64,000 nucleotides of DNA, taken from contig OZ005648.1 in assembly GCA_963930645.1 (NCBI GenBank), forward strand, positions 1,550,001 through 1,614,000, written 5' to 3'. The notes below the pieces were generated by a model. The model was not told the origin of the DNA. It saw only the letters and a program-made list of their open reading frames with translations, and searched no databases. The position numbers were made by a program, and so were the translations under genes. Shown here piece by piece: positions 49,180-60,300 of the stretch (position 1 is its first letter; every line of letters begins with the position of its first letter). Source of the stretch: Salticus scenicus. Its lineage: Eukaryota > Arthropoda > Arachnida > Araneae > Salticidae.

Positions 49180-49900
49180 GTTTTAAAATATTACTTTCGA
49201 CACTGACAAGAACCCTCTTCATTTGCAATATTCAATTTAAAAAACTTCGTAAGTTATTAGAAATTTACAATTTTCTTAACATGGGAGAATGAGTTAAAAT
49301 TTCACTTAAATGTGCATTAGATGGGAAATTTTTACTGTAAGAATGTCAGACCAGTTTTAAAATATCAGTTTTGATGTTAAGAGAAACATCATTAACTATA
49401 AACATGCTACTTTGAAATTTTCGTAAGTTATTGGAAATTTACGAATATCTTAACATAGCAGAATAGGGCAAAATTTCACATAAACGTACATTTTGAGGGA
49501 TATATTAATCGTAAAGATGTCAGACCACTTTTGAAATATTATTTAGGATACTGGCATGAATATCACAGACAATGAATTTTCCAAAATTAAAAAAATTCGT
49601 ATGTTATTTGGAATTTACGATTTACTTAACATGGCAGAATAGGGCAAAATTGAGCATAAACGTCCATTTTGAGGATCATAAATATATCAGACAATAAAAA
49701 AAAAAGAAAAAAAAAAACAACGTTTAAAACGCCAAATAAAAATAATAAAAACATTCATGATTCTTGTTTGAACATGATTGACTACAAATATTCTAATAGG
49801 AAAATTTCGTAAGTTATTCGTAATTTAAGATTTTGTCAACATAGCAAAATTGAATGATATTCCAGATAAATTTGCATTTTGAGGATTGCTGCATTAGAAA
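49180..49900. repeat. four diverged ~175-bp tandem units
   Basis: Landmark TTAACATRGCAGAATAGGGC lies at about 49276, 49450, 49626 and (degraded) 49835. Each unit also has AATTTCGTAAGTTATTSG, RTCAGACCASTTTTAAAATAT and AACGTACATTTTGAGG blocks. No coding potential. The steps are 174, 176 and 209 bp; the last is longer because of an A-rich insertion near 49700. Confidence 0.8.
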
Positions 49901-50165
49901 TAGTAGCATGAAAACTAAACTACGAAATTTACCCTAATAAAATAAATTAATAGATTAGAATAAGATAAATATATCGAAGTGAACGGTGGATAGCCTATTA
50001 GGCGGGAATTTCATTCTGCCACTGTATCAAGCTTTGGTGAAATTCATTTCTCTTAACATGATTATAATATGTATCGCACTAGTAATTTATGAGAACATAT
50101 ATATATGATGAGGAACTCAGCAGAGTCCTCCTAGGCTAATTAGTTTATACTTATATTTTATACTA

Positions 50166-50175
50166 ACACACACAA

Positions 50176-50220
<45 letters not shown>
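50166..50220 (+). repeat. second (CA)n(TA)n compound microsatellite
   Basis: Same CA-then-TA order as at 48887, about 1.3 kb downstream. Confidence 0.97.
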
Positions 50221-50474
50221 CTCTTATAAAAATACAAGTACTTATACAAGTACTCTTATACATGTACGCTTATAAAAATTCAATCCACGTGTTTTGGGTA
50301 TTCCTCGTGTCGACCATTTATATTAAAAATCATAGTATGTATAAATTTCAAATAAGCCAAATCAATTTAACTTTCTTGGGGTATTTGGGTCGTTTTGTCC
50401 CATATTAACTTTTATAGATTTATTAGATTTTTTGGGAACTTTTCAAAAGTTATCTTGTAACATTGTTTTCGTAG

Positions 50475-51357
50475 CCATAGTCAATATACGCAAGCGAAGT
50501 GTGACGTCACTGACCGTCCGTGGATGCAAGAAAAAGATTTCCTATGTCAATCGCCCATTGGATTTTTTGTAAAAAATTATTAAAAAACGAAGAAAATTAT
50601 TTCCCGATTTTAATCCCCGTATTTGGGTATAGATATGTATTGACTTATTTTGCTATCAAATTGACAAAATTTTACTTTTAAACTTCAATCTCCGCCATCC
50701 TTGGCGTTTTTTGTATTTGGCGATCAAAAACGTAATATGAAAATATACATACCAGATGTATATTTTCGTAATACGTATGGTACGAAATGTTGTATCATGT
50801 TATTCATTGATCTCTTAATATAAGTTGTTAAAATAACCATGATTTTTGAAAGGAATTAAATATGCACGCCAAATAATTTGGCGATATTTTTTTTCCGTCA
50901 AGGATGACAGATATGAAATGTATTCCGCTGCAACATATGAGTATCTTATATCAGACACTTTATTTAAACATTTGAAAACAAATTTGACTTCAAATTATGA
51001 TAGAATATTTATTATTTTCCTTTTAATTAGTATATTGGTTGGATATTTATTGAGTAAATATCATCCTTTGAAATGAAATGTTTATGTTTTCAATCGAATA
51101 TGGAAGTTTGCCATTTTTTTTTCTATAGTTTTGAAATTTAAAATTCAAAATTTATCAAATTTACAGCAAAATCATCTTAATCTAACGCATGCACACGATA
51201 ACTAATACATATCTATACCCAAATATGGGGATTGGAATTGGGAAATAATTTTCCTCGATTTTTACAAAAAATCCAATGGGCGATTAACATAGGAAATGTT
51301 TTTTGCATCCATCGGACGGCCAGTAACGTCATCCCTTCGCTTGCGTATTCAGTTATG
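50475..51357. mobile_element. ~880-bp element with ~170-bp inverted ends
   Basis: The left arm (about 50475-50650: CATAGTCAATATACGCAAGC, then GATTTCCTATG, CGCCCATTGGATTTTTTGTA, AAAATTATTTCCC, TTTGGGTATAGATATG) is repeated in reverse complement at about 51190-51357. The core contains a palindrome, CGCCAAATAATTTGGCG, and a 76-codon plus-strand frame (50846-51076) with a hydrophobic stretch RIFIIFLLISILVGYLL. That core has an inverted relative at 41010-41290 in which the frame has a stop, so a protein product is doubtful. Confidence 0.8.
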
Positions 51358-52181
51358 AGTATTTTTTTTTTTAAACAGAAGTTTTTTATTTTTATTTTTA
51401 TTTTTACGGTAATTTTTCGAATATGAATTTGTGCGAGAAGAGCCGAACACTCTAAGAAGTTTAACAGGATCTTATATTAGGAAAGAATTAAGCAAGATTC
51501 GTTTAAAGGCACCAGTAAAATTTTGTTATCCAATCCCTAAAGGGAATTCTAGTATGGTAATTCTTACAATTTGAATACAATACCCGCCGCTTATTAAAAT
51601 CACATTCGTCCTGAGCCAAAGTGATTTTATTAAGTGGCTGATTTTTATATCCGGCGAACGTTCTTGCACTCAAAGAAAAAGTATTACTTCCCGAATTCGG
51701 AAAGAAATTTCAAAAGGTAACGAATAATGGAATTCATAAACAATATTAATTATTTTTTGATAGATAATTAATTAATTGATCCTTCGATATGAGTAAATTA
51801 AATGCATTCCAAGTTCCTATGCGCTGTCCTTTGAGGAAAATCATCATTACTTTTTCAAAAGTTCACGCTTTTATTATAAGTTTAAACCTCTTGATTTACC
51901 GTTATTTCAAAATAAGAACTAGATCTTGTCTTCTAATATACATATATATATCATTAGCAACTTATTACTGTGCTTTGAAGAATACGTTCCTTGAAATTGT
52001 TAAGGTGACAAGTTATGGGGCGTATTTAATTTTTAATTATGTAGCAAGTGTAAAATTTTCGACAATGAGAGATAACGGAGGGATTGTTGTGCTCTAATTC
52101 CCCCCCCCACCCCCCCCCCAAAAAAAATAAATAAATAAAAATAATAATCACAATATAAATGAAAAAAATATGTGTGCATAA

Positions 52182-52187
<6 letters not shown>

Positions 52188-52214
<27 letters not shown>

Positions 52215-52215
52215 G
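52188..52215 (+). repeat. poly-T run
   Basis: A long T tract directly before a TTAA-flanked MITE. A C-rich run (about 52098-52119) lies just upstream. Confidence 0.9.
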
Positions 52216-52225
52216 AGTTTATTAA

Positions 52226-52447
52226 TCCTTTGCGGCGCAAGACAATTTTGAAGATTTAAATTATACTGCCACCGGAATTCATGAACTAAATTAAACTAAA
52301 AGAAATTTTAAATTTTAGGGTTTAAAAAACCGGCCTTTTCTGATGTGTTATAAACGTGAATTTTTGCTAAAAAATTTCCGGGATGAATTTTTGCAGCTGG
52401 ATGTTAAATTTTGCGTCCTCGCAGCAAGGACACCGCTCGTTAAGGGG
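52226..52447. mobile_element. 222-bp TTAA-flanked MITE, piggyBac-like
   Basis: TTAA at 52222-52225 and 52448-52451. Left end TCCTTTGCGGCGCAAGAC and right end, read inward, CCCCTTAACGAGCGGTGTCC are imperfect inverted repeats with the YCCYTT start also seen at 47764. Internal GCGTCCTCGCAGCAAGGAC is itself a small hairpin. It appears nested in the possible pogo-type element. Confidence 0.45.
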
Positions 52448-52931
52448 TTAACCGGTGATGCTGATTTTATTAAGCGGCGATTTTAAATGTAGTGTGTATT
52501 GATTTGTTTACGGTTTTGGTAATTTGATCAAATTAAACGGTTGATTTTATTAACCGGTGACTTTATTAAGCTGTGATTACTGTATATACTTTCGAATGGT
52601 TAAACTATGGAATAGGATATGTTTCAGTGGCATATTGAACTAATTTAGACCTTGTCTTCCCTTTTAAAGCTCTTCTTCAGAGATCGATTATCGCATATGA
52701 ATTTACAATCCATATTTGCCTGAATTATAATAAATCGTTTCTGTTTCATCGCATCTAACTGCGATCCTATGGAATACTGCAAACATTTTCGTTGTTATAA
52801 AATATTATACAAACTTTACTCCTCCCCAGAAAGAGAATACTCTGAAATTTATTGAGTTTAATTGTATTTTCTTCGTTAAAAATAAATAAATAAATAAAAA
52901 TTAAAAATTCTCTCAAAGAACGAATTTAGTT

Positions 52932-53305
52932 GAGTACGGAGGGCTATTAATTTCAGTCTGTAAAATTTTTATTTTTATTTTTTATCTTTATTTTTAAAAA
53001 AATTTATCTTATTTTTTTACCGTAAAACTGGGTCACATACTTTTTAAAATGACTAAAATGAATTAAAAGGAAGTGTTGCCACCTCAATTTTATACTTTAG
53101 TTAATTAAAAAAAAATCTAATGGTTCTGTCGAAATGCTGTTTGCACCCCTAGATTCATAAAAATGGACCCTTTTATTGGGTACCGAATTTGCAATGATAG
53201 GACTGATATTTCTAATTTGTTTTCGTGTTACACAAAACTGATCCAAAAAAAACTGATGAAGACGACGTTTTTACTCAGATTGAAACTAATAGTCCGCCTA
53301 GTCCT
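52932..53305. mobile_element. 374-bp member of the GGACTGAGG MITE family, copy 2
   Basis: The left end GAGTACGGAGGGCTATTAAT and the right end, read inward, GGACTAGGCGGACTATTAGT are inverted repeats, continuing with TTTCARTCTG on both sides. The flanking CCTAATAAATAAAAA on the right is shared with copy 3 at 61900-62065, and GAATTTAGTT on the left with both others. Confidence 0.6.
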
Positions 53306-53377
53306 AATAAATAAAAAATATTTAATTAATATTACTGTAGAAAATATTACAGCTAAAAATATTTCGTAATTGATACA

Positions 53378-53412
<35 letters not shown>

Positions 53413-54344
53413 AAACAAGCTATGCAATCTTTTAGATGAAATACAATAAATGTCTCGGAGTAATTTTATGGAAGAGAGGGTAAAACTGATTTTTCTTATA
53501 AGATTTCAAATTGTACTTAAAAAAAAAATATATATATAAATGTATTATAAGATTTAAGAATAGCGGATATTTTCTAGGAAATATCTTTATACCTTTATCA
53601 TAAAAAAAAAAAAAAAAATCCCTTTTCAGCAAGCTTAAAGGCAAAGGTAGATTCCTTTACGTTAATATTACAAATGTAAAGAAATTTTACATATGGATTA
53701 ATACTTAACCAATGGCTTTGTTCTCACACATTGTATTATTTAATCCGCTATTCTGTTTTCAAGAAATTTAATTTTCAACTACAAAAGGGATTCAATTTAC
53801 TTAAAATTTTAGGCTAGATTTTTTGGTCTGTAAATGTTTCAATTTTTTAGAACTCAAGCTCATAATCATTCAACAAATAGAAGTCTTTAAGATATACAAT
53901 CCCAGCAATGGTGAATCCCGGAGGGGGCTATTGGTCTACCCCCCCCCCCCCTCCCTACCCAAGCTTAATCAAAATCATAATTTTTATTTAAAATCCATAT
54001 AACTGTTGTTCAATATCTTTCTTTTAAAGAAAAAAATAGAAACGTGAAAATGCACTTGTGACCTTACTATGGTCAAGCACTGGTAAGTCTAGCGTTGCTA
54101 TGGTCAAGTCAAATACAGTTAAGTGGTACAGGTTTTTGGATAGTTATTTCATTGTAATTTTTATTGAATTATTCAGAGTTTTGTATTGTGTTTTTGTGAT
54201 TCTTATTGTCAGATGAATAAAAATTGTAAAGTGAAACTGTTTTGGTTGATATAAGCTGGAACATTAACATTAACATTAGTTAACATTGGACCATTTGGCA
54301 CCGCTGAATTTCAATGTTAATTGTTACGAATTTAGTAAATTGTA
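53306..54344. other. AT-rich spacer
   Basis: No gene is seen. It holds a poly-T run (53382-53408), an AT tract near 53530, poly-A near 53603 and a C-rich run (53939-53955). TATGGTCAAG occurs twice, at about 54069 and 54101. Confidence 0.6.
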
Positions 54345-54482
54345 TGATTTGGCGAAATTTTGGTGACAAAACTTGAGACTTCACAATGAAATTTGTGATT
54401 TGCTGGCAAAATTTGATAGTTGACGACGAAAGTTTTGACTTGGCGACATAATTTGTTGTCTGACGACAAAATTTGGCGAGCT
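54345..54482. repeat. degenerate ~20-bp minisatellite
   Basis: About seven units of a loose 20-21-bp motif like TGACGACAAAATTTGNNATT. Overlapping open frames on the minus strand (54280-54588) are artefacts of this repeat. Confidence 0.75.
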
Positions 54483-54619
54483 TGGCGGTGGAGAAAGGCA
54501 GCTTTGGCGTCATTATATTTTCTTTCCACGCGAAAACCTCATATCTCTTCACAGACCAATATCTTATTTCGACAAGATAAAAAGTCAAAGGAAGCTGTAA
54601 CGTATTACTCTCTATCGTA

Positions 54620-55788
54620 AATTTTTAATTCTTGCCTAAACCGACATTCTAAACTATTCACCTCAAACGATATTTGTATTAAGATTGACGTATTATTGTA
54701 ATTATATATTTTAAATGATTAATTAAAGCGTTTAAGATGGTTTTTAATTAACACACTTTTATTAACTTGATATGATGCAACTATTAATGTATGTAACGGA
54801 ATTTTGCAATTCAATTTTCGGCAACTTCTTGTCGTCCGAAGGGCCTGAAATTTTGCACACGACTTCATAATCAATGACAATACTAGATACAAGTGTTTCC
54901 AGGCACTTTTCCTATCAGGAACAGGTTCCAGGGGAAACAAAAAATATGTACTTATACAAAACTATCGTATGTGACGCAGGATTTGGATGTATTTGTATAA
55001 TGTCAAGTGGCAACAATTAATTTTTTTAAATAAAGATTTAAAAGTATGTAATAGTTTTCTAAAACATTTATTAGTTCGCTTTTCAATAAAAGAGTGTTCT
55101 TTATTTTTTTTAAATGGTATAATTTTATTTATCAAAATAAAGGAATTCGAGTAATGAAAGGCTTTAATTTAAATTTAAGTTTTTATGAAAATAAACTTCA
55201 ACGGAAAATTCATTAAAATCGTTCCTAGTTCATTTGTCAAAGGGATAATATCTAAAGTCCCCAAGAGTAATACCTAAAGTCCCCAAGACTGTAATTTTTC
55301 ATTGAGCATAATGGACCTCAGCCTAAGAATCTCCAACCTTTAAAGGTTCCTAAAATTCTTATTTTAAGGAGTTATTATTATTTTTTTTTCACTTAAAAAT
55401 GTTGTTAAAAATATCTATTTAACAGCAGTTTTTTTTCTACATGCATCAAATCTTCTAAAACATTTTCGAAACTGCAATCTTGCGAACTTATCAAATCTGA
55501 ACTGTCTCATATGACCAATAATTTTTTTTTTTTTTAAATATATAATTTCGGAATCTTTTGCCTAAATACAAATTTAAGGTTTTTTGGTTGAGCTTAACAT
55601 CGCACTGGTACTGCACTGTGTGTGATTACAAATTCAAGGATTTCTGTGTTAAAAGGGGATGCACCAACGAAGTTGTGCCTATAGTCCGGGTTTTTAAACC
55701 GGTTCCTGATTTTCGCTATTTTTTCTTTAAAGAGAAAGTATAGCTTATTTTTCTTTCCAAAATTTTCTGATGGGGTACAGTTAAAGTA
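54620..55788. other. AT-rich spacer
   Basis: No gene is seen. CTAAAGTCCCCAAGA occurs twice at about 55250-55287. Short open frames at 54719-54940 and 55558-55815 lack recognisable motifs. Confidence 0.55.
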
Positions 55789-56028
55789 CAGTCGGTAACA
55801 AAAGTGTCCGAACACTAGCGAAAATTCCTATTTAAAAAAAAAAAAAAAAAGAACTCTTCATACGGTTTTGTTAAATAAAACCTTGTCGAATCCTATTCTT
55901 ATTCAGTCTAACAACATGATTCGACAAGGATTTATTTAACAAAACCGTATGAAGAGGTTTTTTTTTTTTTTTTTTTTTTTTTTACATAGGAATTTTTGCT
56001 AGTGTTCGGACACTTTTGTTACAGACTG
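55789..56028. mobile_element. 240-bp palindromic Tc1-type MITE
   Basis: The same family as 36801-37013: starts CAGTCGGTAACAAAAGTGTC and ends TTTTGTTACAGACTG, with TA at 55787-55788 and 56029-56030. The arms carry long A and T runs, AAAAAAA... on the left and TTTTTTT... on the right, that pair with each other. Confidence 0.9.
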
Positions 56029-56832
56029 TACCATCGCCTTAATTAGTTAACATGTGATTAATTTTTTATTCTTTTGTCCAGTATTAAAAATGTAGTATTT
56101 AAATTTCCTTAATCAACATTTTTAAAAATTCATGCTCAGAATTTTCTTGGTTGGGAAATGAAGCTTTTAAATTTCGAATAATATATACATAATTAAAACA
56201 AACTTTTAAAGAGAGGTTAACATTTAACTGGTTTATTTAAACTTAGTTAATTACATTTTAATTAAAAAGTTAATATTTAGCGAGTTTTATTCAAAATTAT
56301 TTAGTTAAAGTAGATTTTACTTTAATAAAGTTTCAATAAAATCGGATATGAATATATGTCTTAAAATTTCGTAAATATTTTTAAAAATGTCTTTATAAAT
56401 AGCGTCGTAATTTAAACTAATTTCTCGAAATTCAAGATTGCTATTTTTCAACTATCTCATTTCCAAATTCACATAAAAAAAATTATATGCTTCAGATGTG
56501 TAATTTCTTCTTTCAATATCTTTGGAAATGGAAATGTTTCATTTAAATTGCATATGTATTGAGATGAATCATATATTTTATGAAAAAAGAATTATTTTAA
56601 AGTCTCAATTTAAGAGGCTCTTGCTGTATCAGTTAGCTATTTAAGACATTAGTTGTTGATTTGAAACAGTTTCTTTTTTCTTTTCTTTCTTTCTCTTTAG
56701 CACTAACTTTAATTTTAGTGATAGCAGTAATTTATTTTAAAATTAATTATTAGCAAAAAATAAATATTAAAAAATAAAATAAAGAATTAAATATGTATGA
56801 CATTCTATTTCTATAGATAAACCTCAATAATA

Positions 56833-57409
56833 CACTCTATAACAAAACAAGCGACGCACCAAGAAGAAGTGGGTACAAAAATTGGTAGATGGGGTGGAAT
56901 GGGTAGTCCGAATGGGACAAAAATTGGTAGATGTGATGTACATGTGGAGAAAAACAATTGATTACAGTTTCAGGAAATTTGAATGACTTAATCAAGAGAA
57001 AGTGTCTCACAAAGTAAGCAAGTCAATAACGCGTTGGCCCACTTCTGGCCCTTATGTACGCAGTTATTCGCCTTGGTATTAATTGATAGCGTTGGAAGAT
57101 GTGCTCCTGTGCCAAATTCTGTCCAATTGTTGCGTTAGATTGGTAAAATCCCGAGCTAGTTGTAGGAACCTTTTTATGATGCTCCAAACGCCCTCAATGG
57201 AAGAGAGATCCGGGAACTGAGCCCAACCCCGCTTCACTGAGCCGCCTATTAAGGGTACTTGAAGTCACTGAAGTACCAGTTGAACGTAGGATCGACGATA
57301 ATGATGAATTGGTGCTTGATTCCATTAAAACCTGTATGTATGTCAAATTGTGTCCAGTTTGCATTACTCCTTCTTGGTGCGTCACTTTTTTTTTTTTTGT
57401 TATAGAGTA
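56833..57409 (-). mobile_element. 577-bp Tc1-like deletion derivative
   Basis: TA duplications at 56831-56832 and 57410-57411. Inverted ends: CACTCTATAACAAAACAAGC on the left, and TACTCTATAACAAAA followed by AGTGACGCACCAAGAAGGAGT from the right; AGCGACGCACCAAGAAGAAG matches on the left. The interior keeps only the C-terminal part of a Tc1 transposase on the minus strand. An imperfect direct repeat (GACAAAAATTGGTAGATG) lies at about 56875-56940. Confidence 0.88.
57023..57237 (-). pseudogene. Tc1 transposase C-terminal fragment
   Basis: The minus strand reads WAQFPDLSSIEGVWSIIKRF, the block holding the last acidic residue (Glu) of the DDE triad of Tc1 transposases. It continues LARDFTNLTQQLDRIW. 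After a frame change near 57085 it ends IPRRITAYIRARSGPTRY and stop, the usual Tc1 C-terminus. The N-terminal DNA-binding domain and the first two catalytic Asp are deleted. The fragment cannot be active. Confidence 0.88.
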
Positions 57410-57569
57410 TATTTCACAAATTAGATCGTTTTGTTTCTGAGAAGATTGTGCAAAGAATAGAGTGCGGTAAACATTCAATCAACCGGGATCACTTTATCCA
57501 GGAAATACAGAGGAAAAATAAAACTAAATGCGATATCTTTAATTAAAATGAATAAAAATCATCATGGTT

Positions 57570-58480
57570 AAGAAATTATAGTGGAAAATGACATTGGTGC
57601 AGAAGATAACGATAATAGTATTGATTTGCAGTGTAAAAATCTGAAAGGTTTAACAGAATTTGATTGGTCTGAAAATTTAGACGAAAAGTAGCGGAATTAT
57701 GAATAAAGGATGATTCAAAACTAGAATAACAAAAAGTGTTTTTGAGTAACCATAGTATCGAGTTACATGCTACTTGTGGTTCAAGAACTGGAAAATTTCT
57801 TACAACTGACGAAGAAAATCCTGTAAGCACAAATTAAGTCAGGATAATATTTTGGTTAAAACTGAAGCGTTACTTAATTATTTTGAGGAAAACAATCAAA
57901 GCGTATCTGCCGAAAAAATTGCCTAATTATTCATTGAAAAGTCAATGAAAAACAAAAGTATAATTTTTTTCAGGAACGGAATAATTTCCTACAACTGATG
58001 AAGAAAATCCTGCACCTCAGCAAAAATTAAGCCTGTGATAATACATTCATAGAAGATAAAACATGACTTACTTCCTATGGCGAAGAAAATGTTTGCTCAT
58101 CTCATCTCCGGAAAAAAATAAGGGTAAAAAATAAGGGGTCGTTGAAGGGTAAATAAAAAGTAAACGAATTTTCTAAAAAAATTTAATGACCACAGAAATT
58201 TGGTACCTTTTATCGTTTCCTTTAGTTTTATGTAAAAAATGTAACTATTAAACAGCACTAAAATTTATTTTTATTCAGTCTCTCCTTTTTATTAAATTAT
58301 TAATATCCTATTATATAATAATCTTACATATTGCATCTATTAATTTTTCCATCAAAATTCGTATAAGTTTGTTTATGTTGAATTTTCGGTTATACGGGGC
58401 TGGGTATTTGCTGAACACCCTGGTTAATCGAGAATGTGTAACTCCAGTTATCTGAACTATTGTGTTGGAGAAATAAGAAT
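57570..58480 (+). pseudogene. possible degraded pogo/Tigger remnant
   Basis: One frame reads DIGAEDNDNSIDLQCKNLKG, LTEFDWSENLDEK and a stop; further on, VKTEALLNYFEENNQSVSAEKIA. These resemble the acidic C-terminal tails of Tigger/CENP-B-like transposases, with an ALxxYFEExxxxS-type helix. Near 58385-58480, GGTTATACGGGG, GGTTAATCGAGAATG and CAGTTATCTGAAC resemble pogo/Tigger terminal sequences. Several stops are present. Weak evidence. Confidence 0.3.
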
Positions 58481-58489
58481 AATTCATAT

Positions 58490-59989
58490 GGGCGATCACT
58501 AGCATGTTTAAAAAACAAAAATATTTTTATAATCGCGTTTATTTAATAAACGTCTAGACGACTTATAAAGTAAGTTCCACTTCATTACAAAAATGAAATT
58601 GGTCAAAAGTAAATATTAATTTATTAATTACTTATAGTAAGTCGCTGTCAATAAATTTATTCTTGGCTATTTACACATTTTCATACATTATAATATATTA
58701 TTATGCATCAAATTCCTTCTTGTGTTTTCATTTTCCACATATATATATGAACTGCGCCCTTGAATTCATGAGCCAAACTCTTAGAGTAGGTAAAACACAT
58801 ACAAAAAAAGAATTTTTGTATAACAATATGGGATCGGAAATGAAAAGTGTACGCGGAAAAGGAAAAAATGCACTGCACTTTAAAATGGGAAAAAAAGTTA
58901 AAATCTGCAGAAAACAGCATGGAAAAGAAAAACACGGGTGAAAGAAGAAGTGAGTGAAAAAAAAACTTCTAACACTAGTCAGAAAGTAAATGAAAAATGA
59001 ACAAAATAAAGAAACTGAAGTGGTGGAAGAGTCGGCTCGGGATTCACAAAAGATTTTTATTTCTAATCCCATATTGCTATACAAAAATTGCTTCTTTATA
59101 TGTATTTTACTTAACCTTTGTTTGGCCTATGAAATAACCGCCTTTATATGACTTTCCATGGGTGTTCATATTAAAGCGTTGGTGGATATTATGAATTTTT
59201 TTTAAAGAAAATTACTGTATTAAAGATGTAAAATTTTGCAAACACATGTATGGAAATATAACAATGTTAATTACATTAAAATTAATTAAAAAATTTAATT
59301 TTTTTTTTAAATATCTGAAATGTTCTATGCTTGCTGATTTTAAGTTTATTTGAGACGGTTTTGCATTAATATAGTTTGACAATATATTTTAAACATATTT
59401 TGGTATTACTTTGTGGATTCATTGATGAGTTAATTTTTAAAAATATTTTTTATGTTTGAAGTCTAGAATTTAATGCAAATTTCTAATATTCAAACATAAA
59501 GTATTAAAAGAAAAATATAATAAAAATTTATGAATGAATCTTACAATGTAATACCTACATATATTTTTAAGCTATATTAATGCAAAATCGAGGGAGAAAA
59601 AACTAAAAATTAATTAGTAGAAAGCATTTTAATAATCAAATGAAAATAAATTTCGATTTTTTTTTTTTTTTTAAATAGTTTTTGAGAAATTTTAATATAT
59701 TGAATATTGTTGTATTTTAATATATATATATGCAAAATTTTTATAAAAGAGTATACATTTTACTTTACACAAACATTTACAATAAAGGTTTATAACGCCC
59801 ACCATTCCTTTAACCTAAAGAAAATTAAAAAGGAAAATTGCTATTTTCACATACTGCTTCTACTATATTACATTTTTCGTAATATTATGCGATACTTACG
59901 GCCCCTTAGTAGTATAAATAATAAGTATCAAATAATATATTATTTGACAAAAACAGTTTTACTTTTCAATAAACCAGATTTGTCAACAG
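58490..59989. other. AT-rich spacer
   Basis: No gene is seen. Overlapping open frames on both strands at 58663-59084 are A/T-run artefacts without motifs. Poly-T/A tracts occur near 59300 and 59660. Confidence 0.6.
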
Positions 59990-60002
59990 ATTTAATTTAT
60001 AT

Positions 60003-60219
60003 GTTTGTTTGTTTATTGATAACATACACATAAGATTTGTATGCTTGATTCGTAGTCAGCTTGTAAATCTTCTTCAGATAATTAGAGATAGCACATGACA
60101 GAAATACAATACGAAGAAATGGAAAAAACACACAAGGCTTCGCGGGAATCGAACCCGCTCTCCTATGCTCGAAGGCGATTAGCAGTGTGGTGACATAATC
60201 ACTCGGCCACGGAGGGCCC
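60003..60219 (-). mobile_element. tRNA-Ser-derived SINE with target duplications
   Basis: The minus strand starts GGGCCCTCCGTGGCCGAGTG (box A-like TGGCCGAGTG), has an ACTGCTAA anticodon-loop-like segment (GCT, Ser) and box B GGTTCGATTCC, followed by an unrelated body and a 3' tail rich in AAACAAACAAACA. Flanks ATTTGATTTATAT (60220-60232) and ATTTAATTTATAT (59990-60002) form a 13-bp duplication with one mismatch. The acceptor and anticodon stems pair poorly, so this is not a working tRNA gene. Pol III internal promoters plus LINE-made duplications define a SINE. Confidence 0.85.
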
Positions 60220-60261
60220 ATTTGATTTATATCCAAACGAGACCAATAAATAAATAAATGA

Positions 60262-60268
60262 AATAAAA

Positions 60269-60299
<31 letters not shown>

Positions 60300-60300
60300 T
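60262..60300 (+). repeat. (TA)n and poly-T tract
   Basis: TA repeat followed by a T run. Confidence 0.9.

Larger units (their letters stand above)
51545..52580. mobile_element. possible pogo/Tigger-type element with TTAATAAAATCA subterminal repeats
   Basis: CCGCTTATTAAAATCAC at about 51591, then GTGATTTTATTAAGTGG (51620), GATTTTATTAAGCGG (52470), GATTTTATTAACCGG (52543) and ACTTTATTAAGCTG (52561) recur in direct and inverted orientation. The right end ...GATTACTGTA resembles pogo/Tigger ends (TA target). A 102-residue open frame at 51789-52097 shows no transposase motif. The boundaries are guesses. Confidence 0.35.

Noticed and set aside
50846..51076. 76-residue frame with a hydrophobic segment
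   Set aside because: It lies inside an inverted-repeat element and its close relative at 41010-41290 has a stop, so conservation of a protein is not supported.
58663..59084. Overlapping frames on both strands
   Set aside because: Low-complexity F/S/K-rich translations of A/T-rich DNA with no conserved motif.
60130..60219. Functional tRNA-Ser gene
   Set aside because: Boxes A and B are good, but the acceptor and anticodon stems do not pair properly, and target duplications show it is a retroposed SINE.
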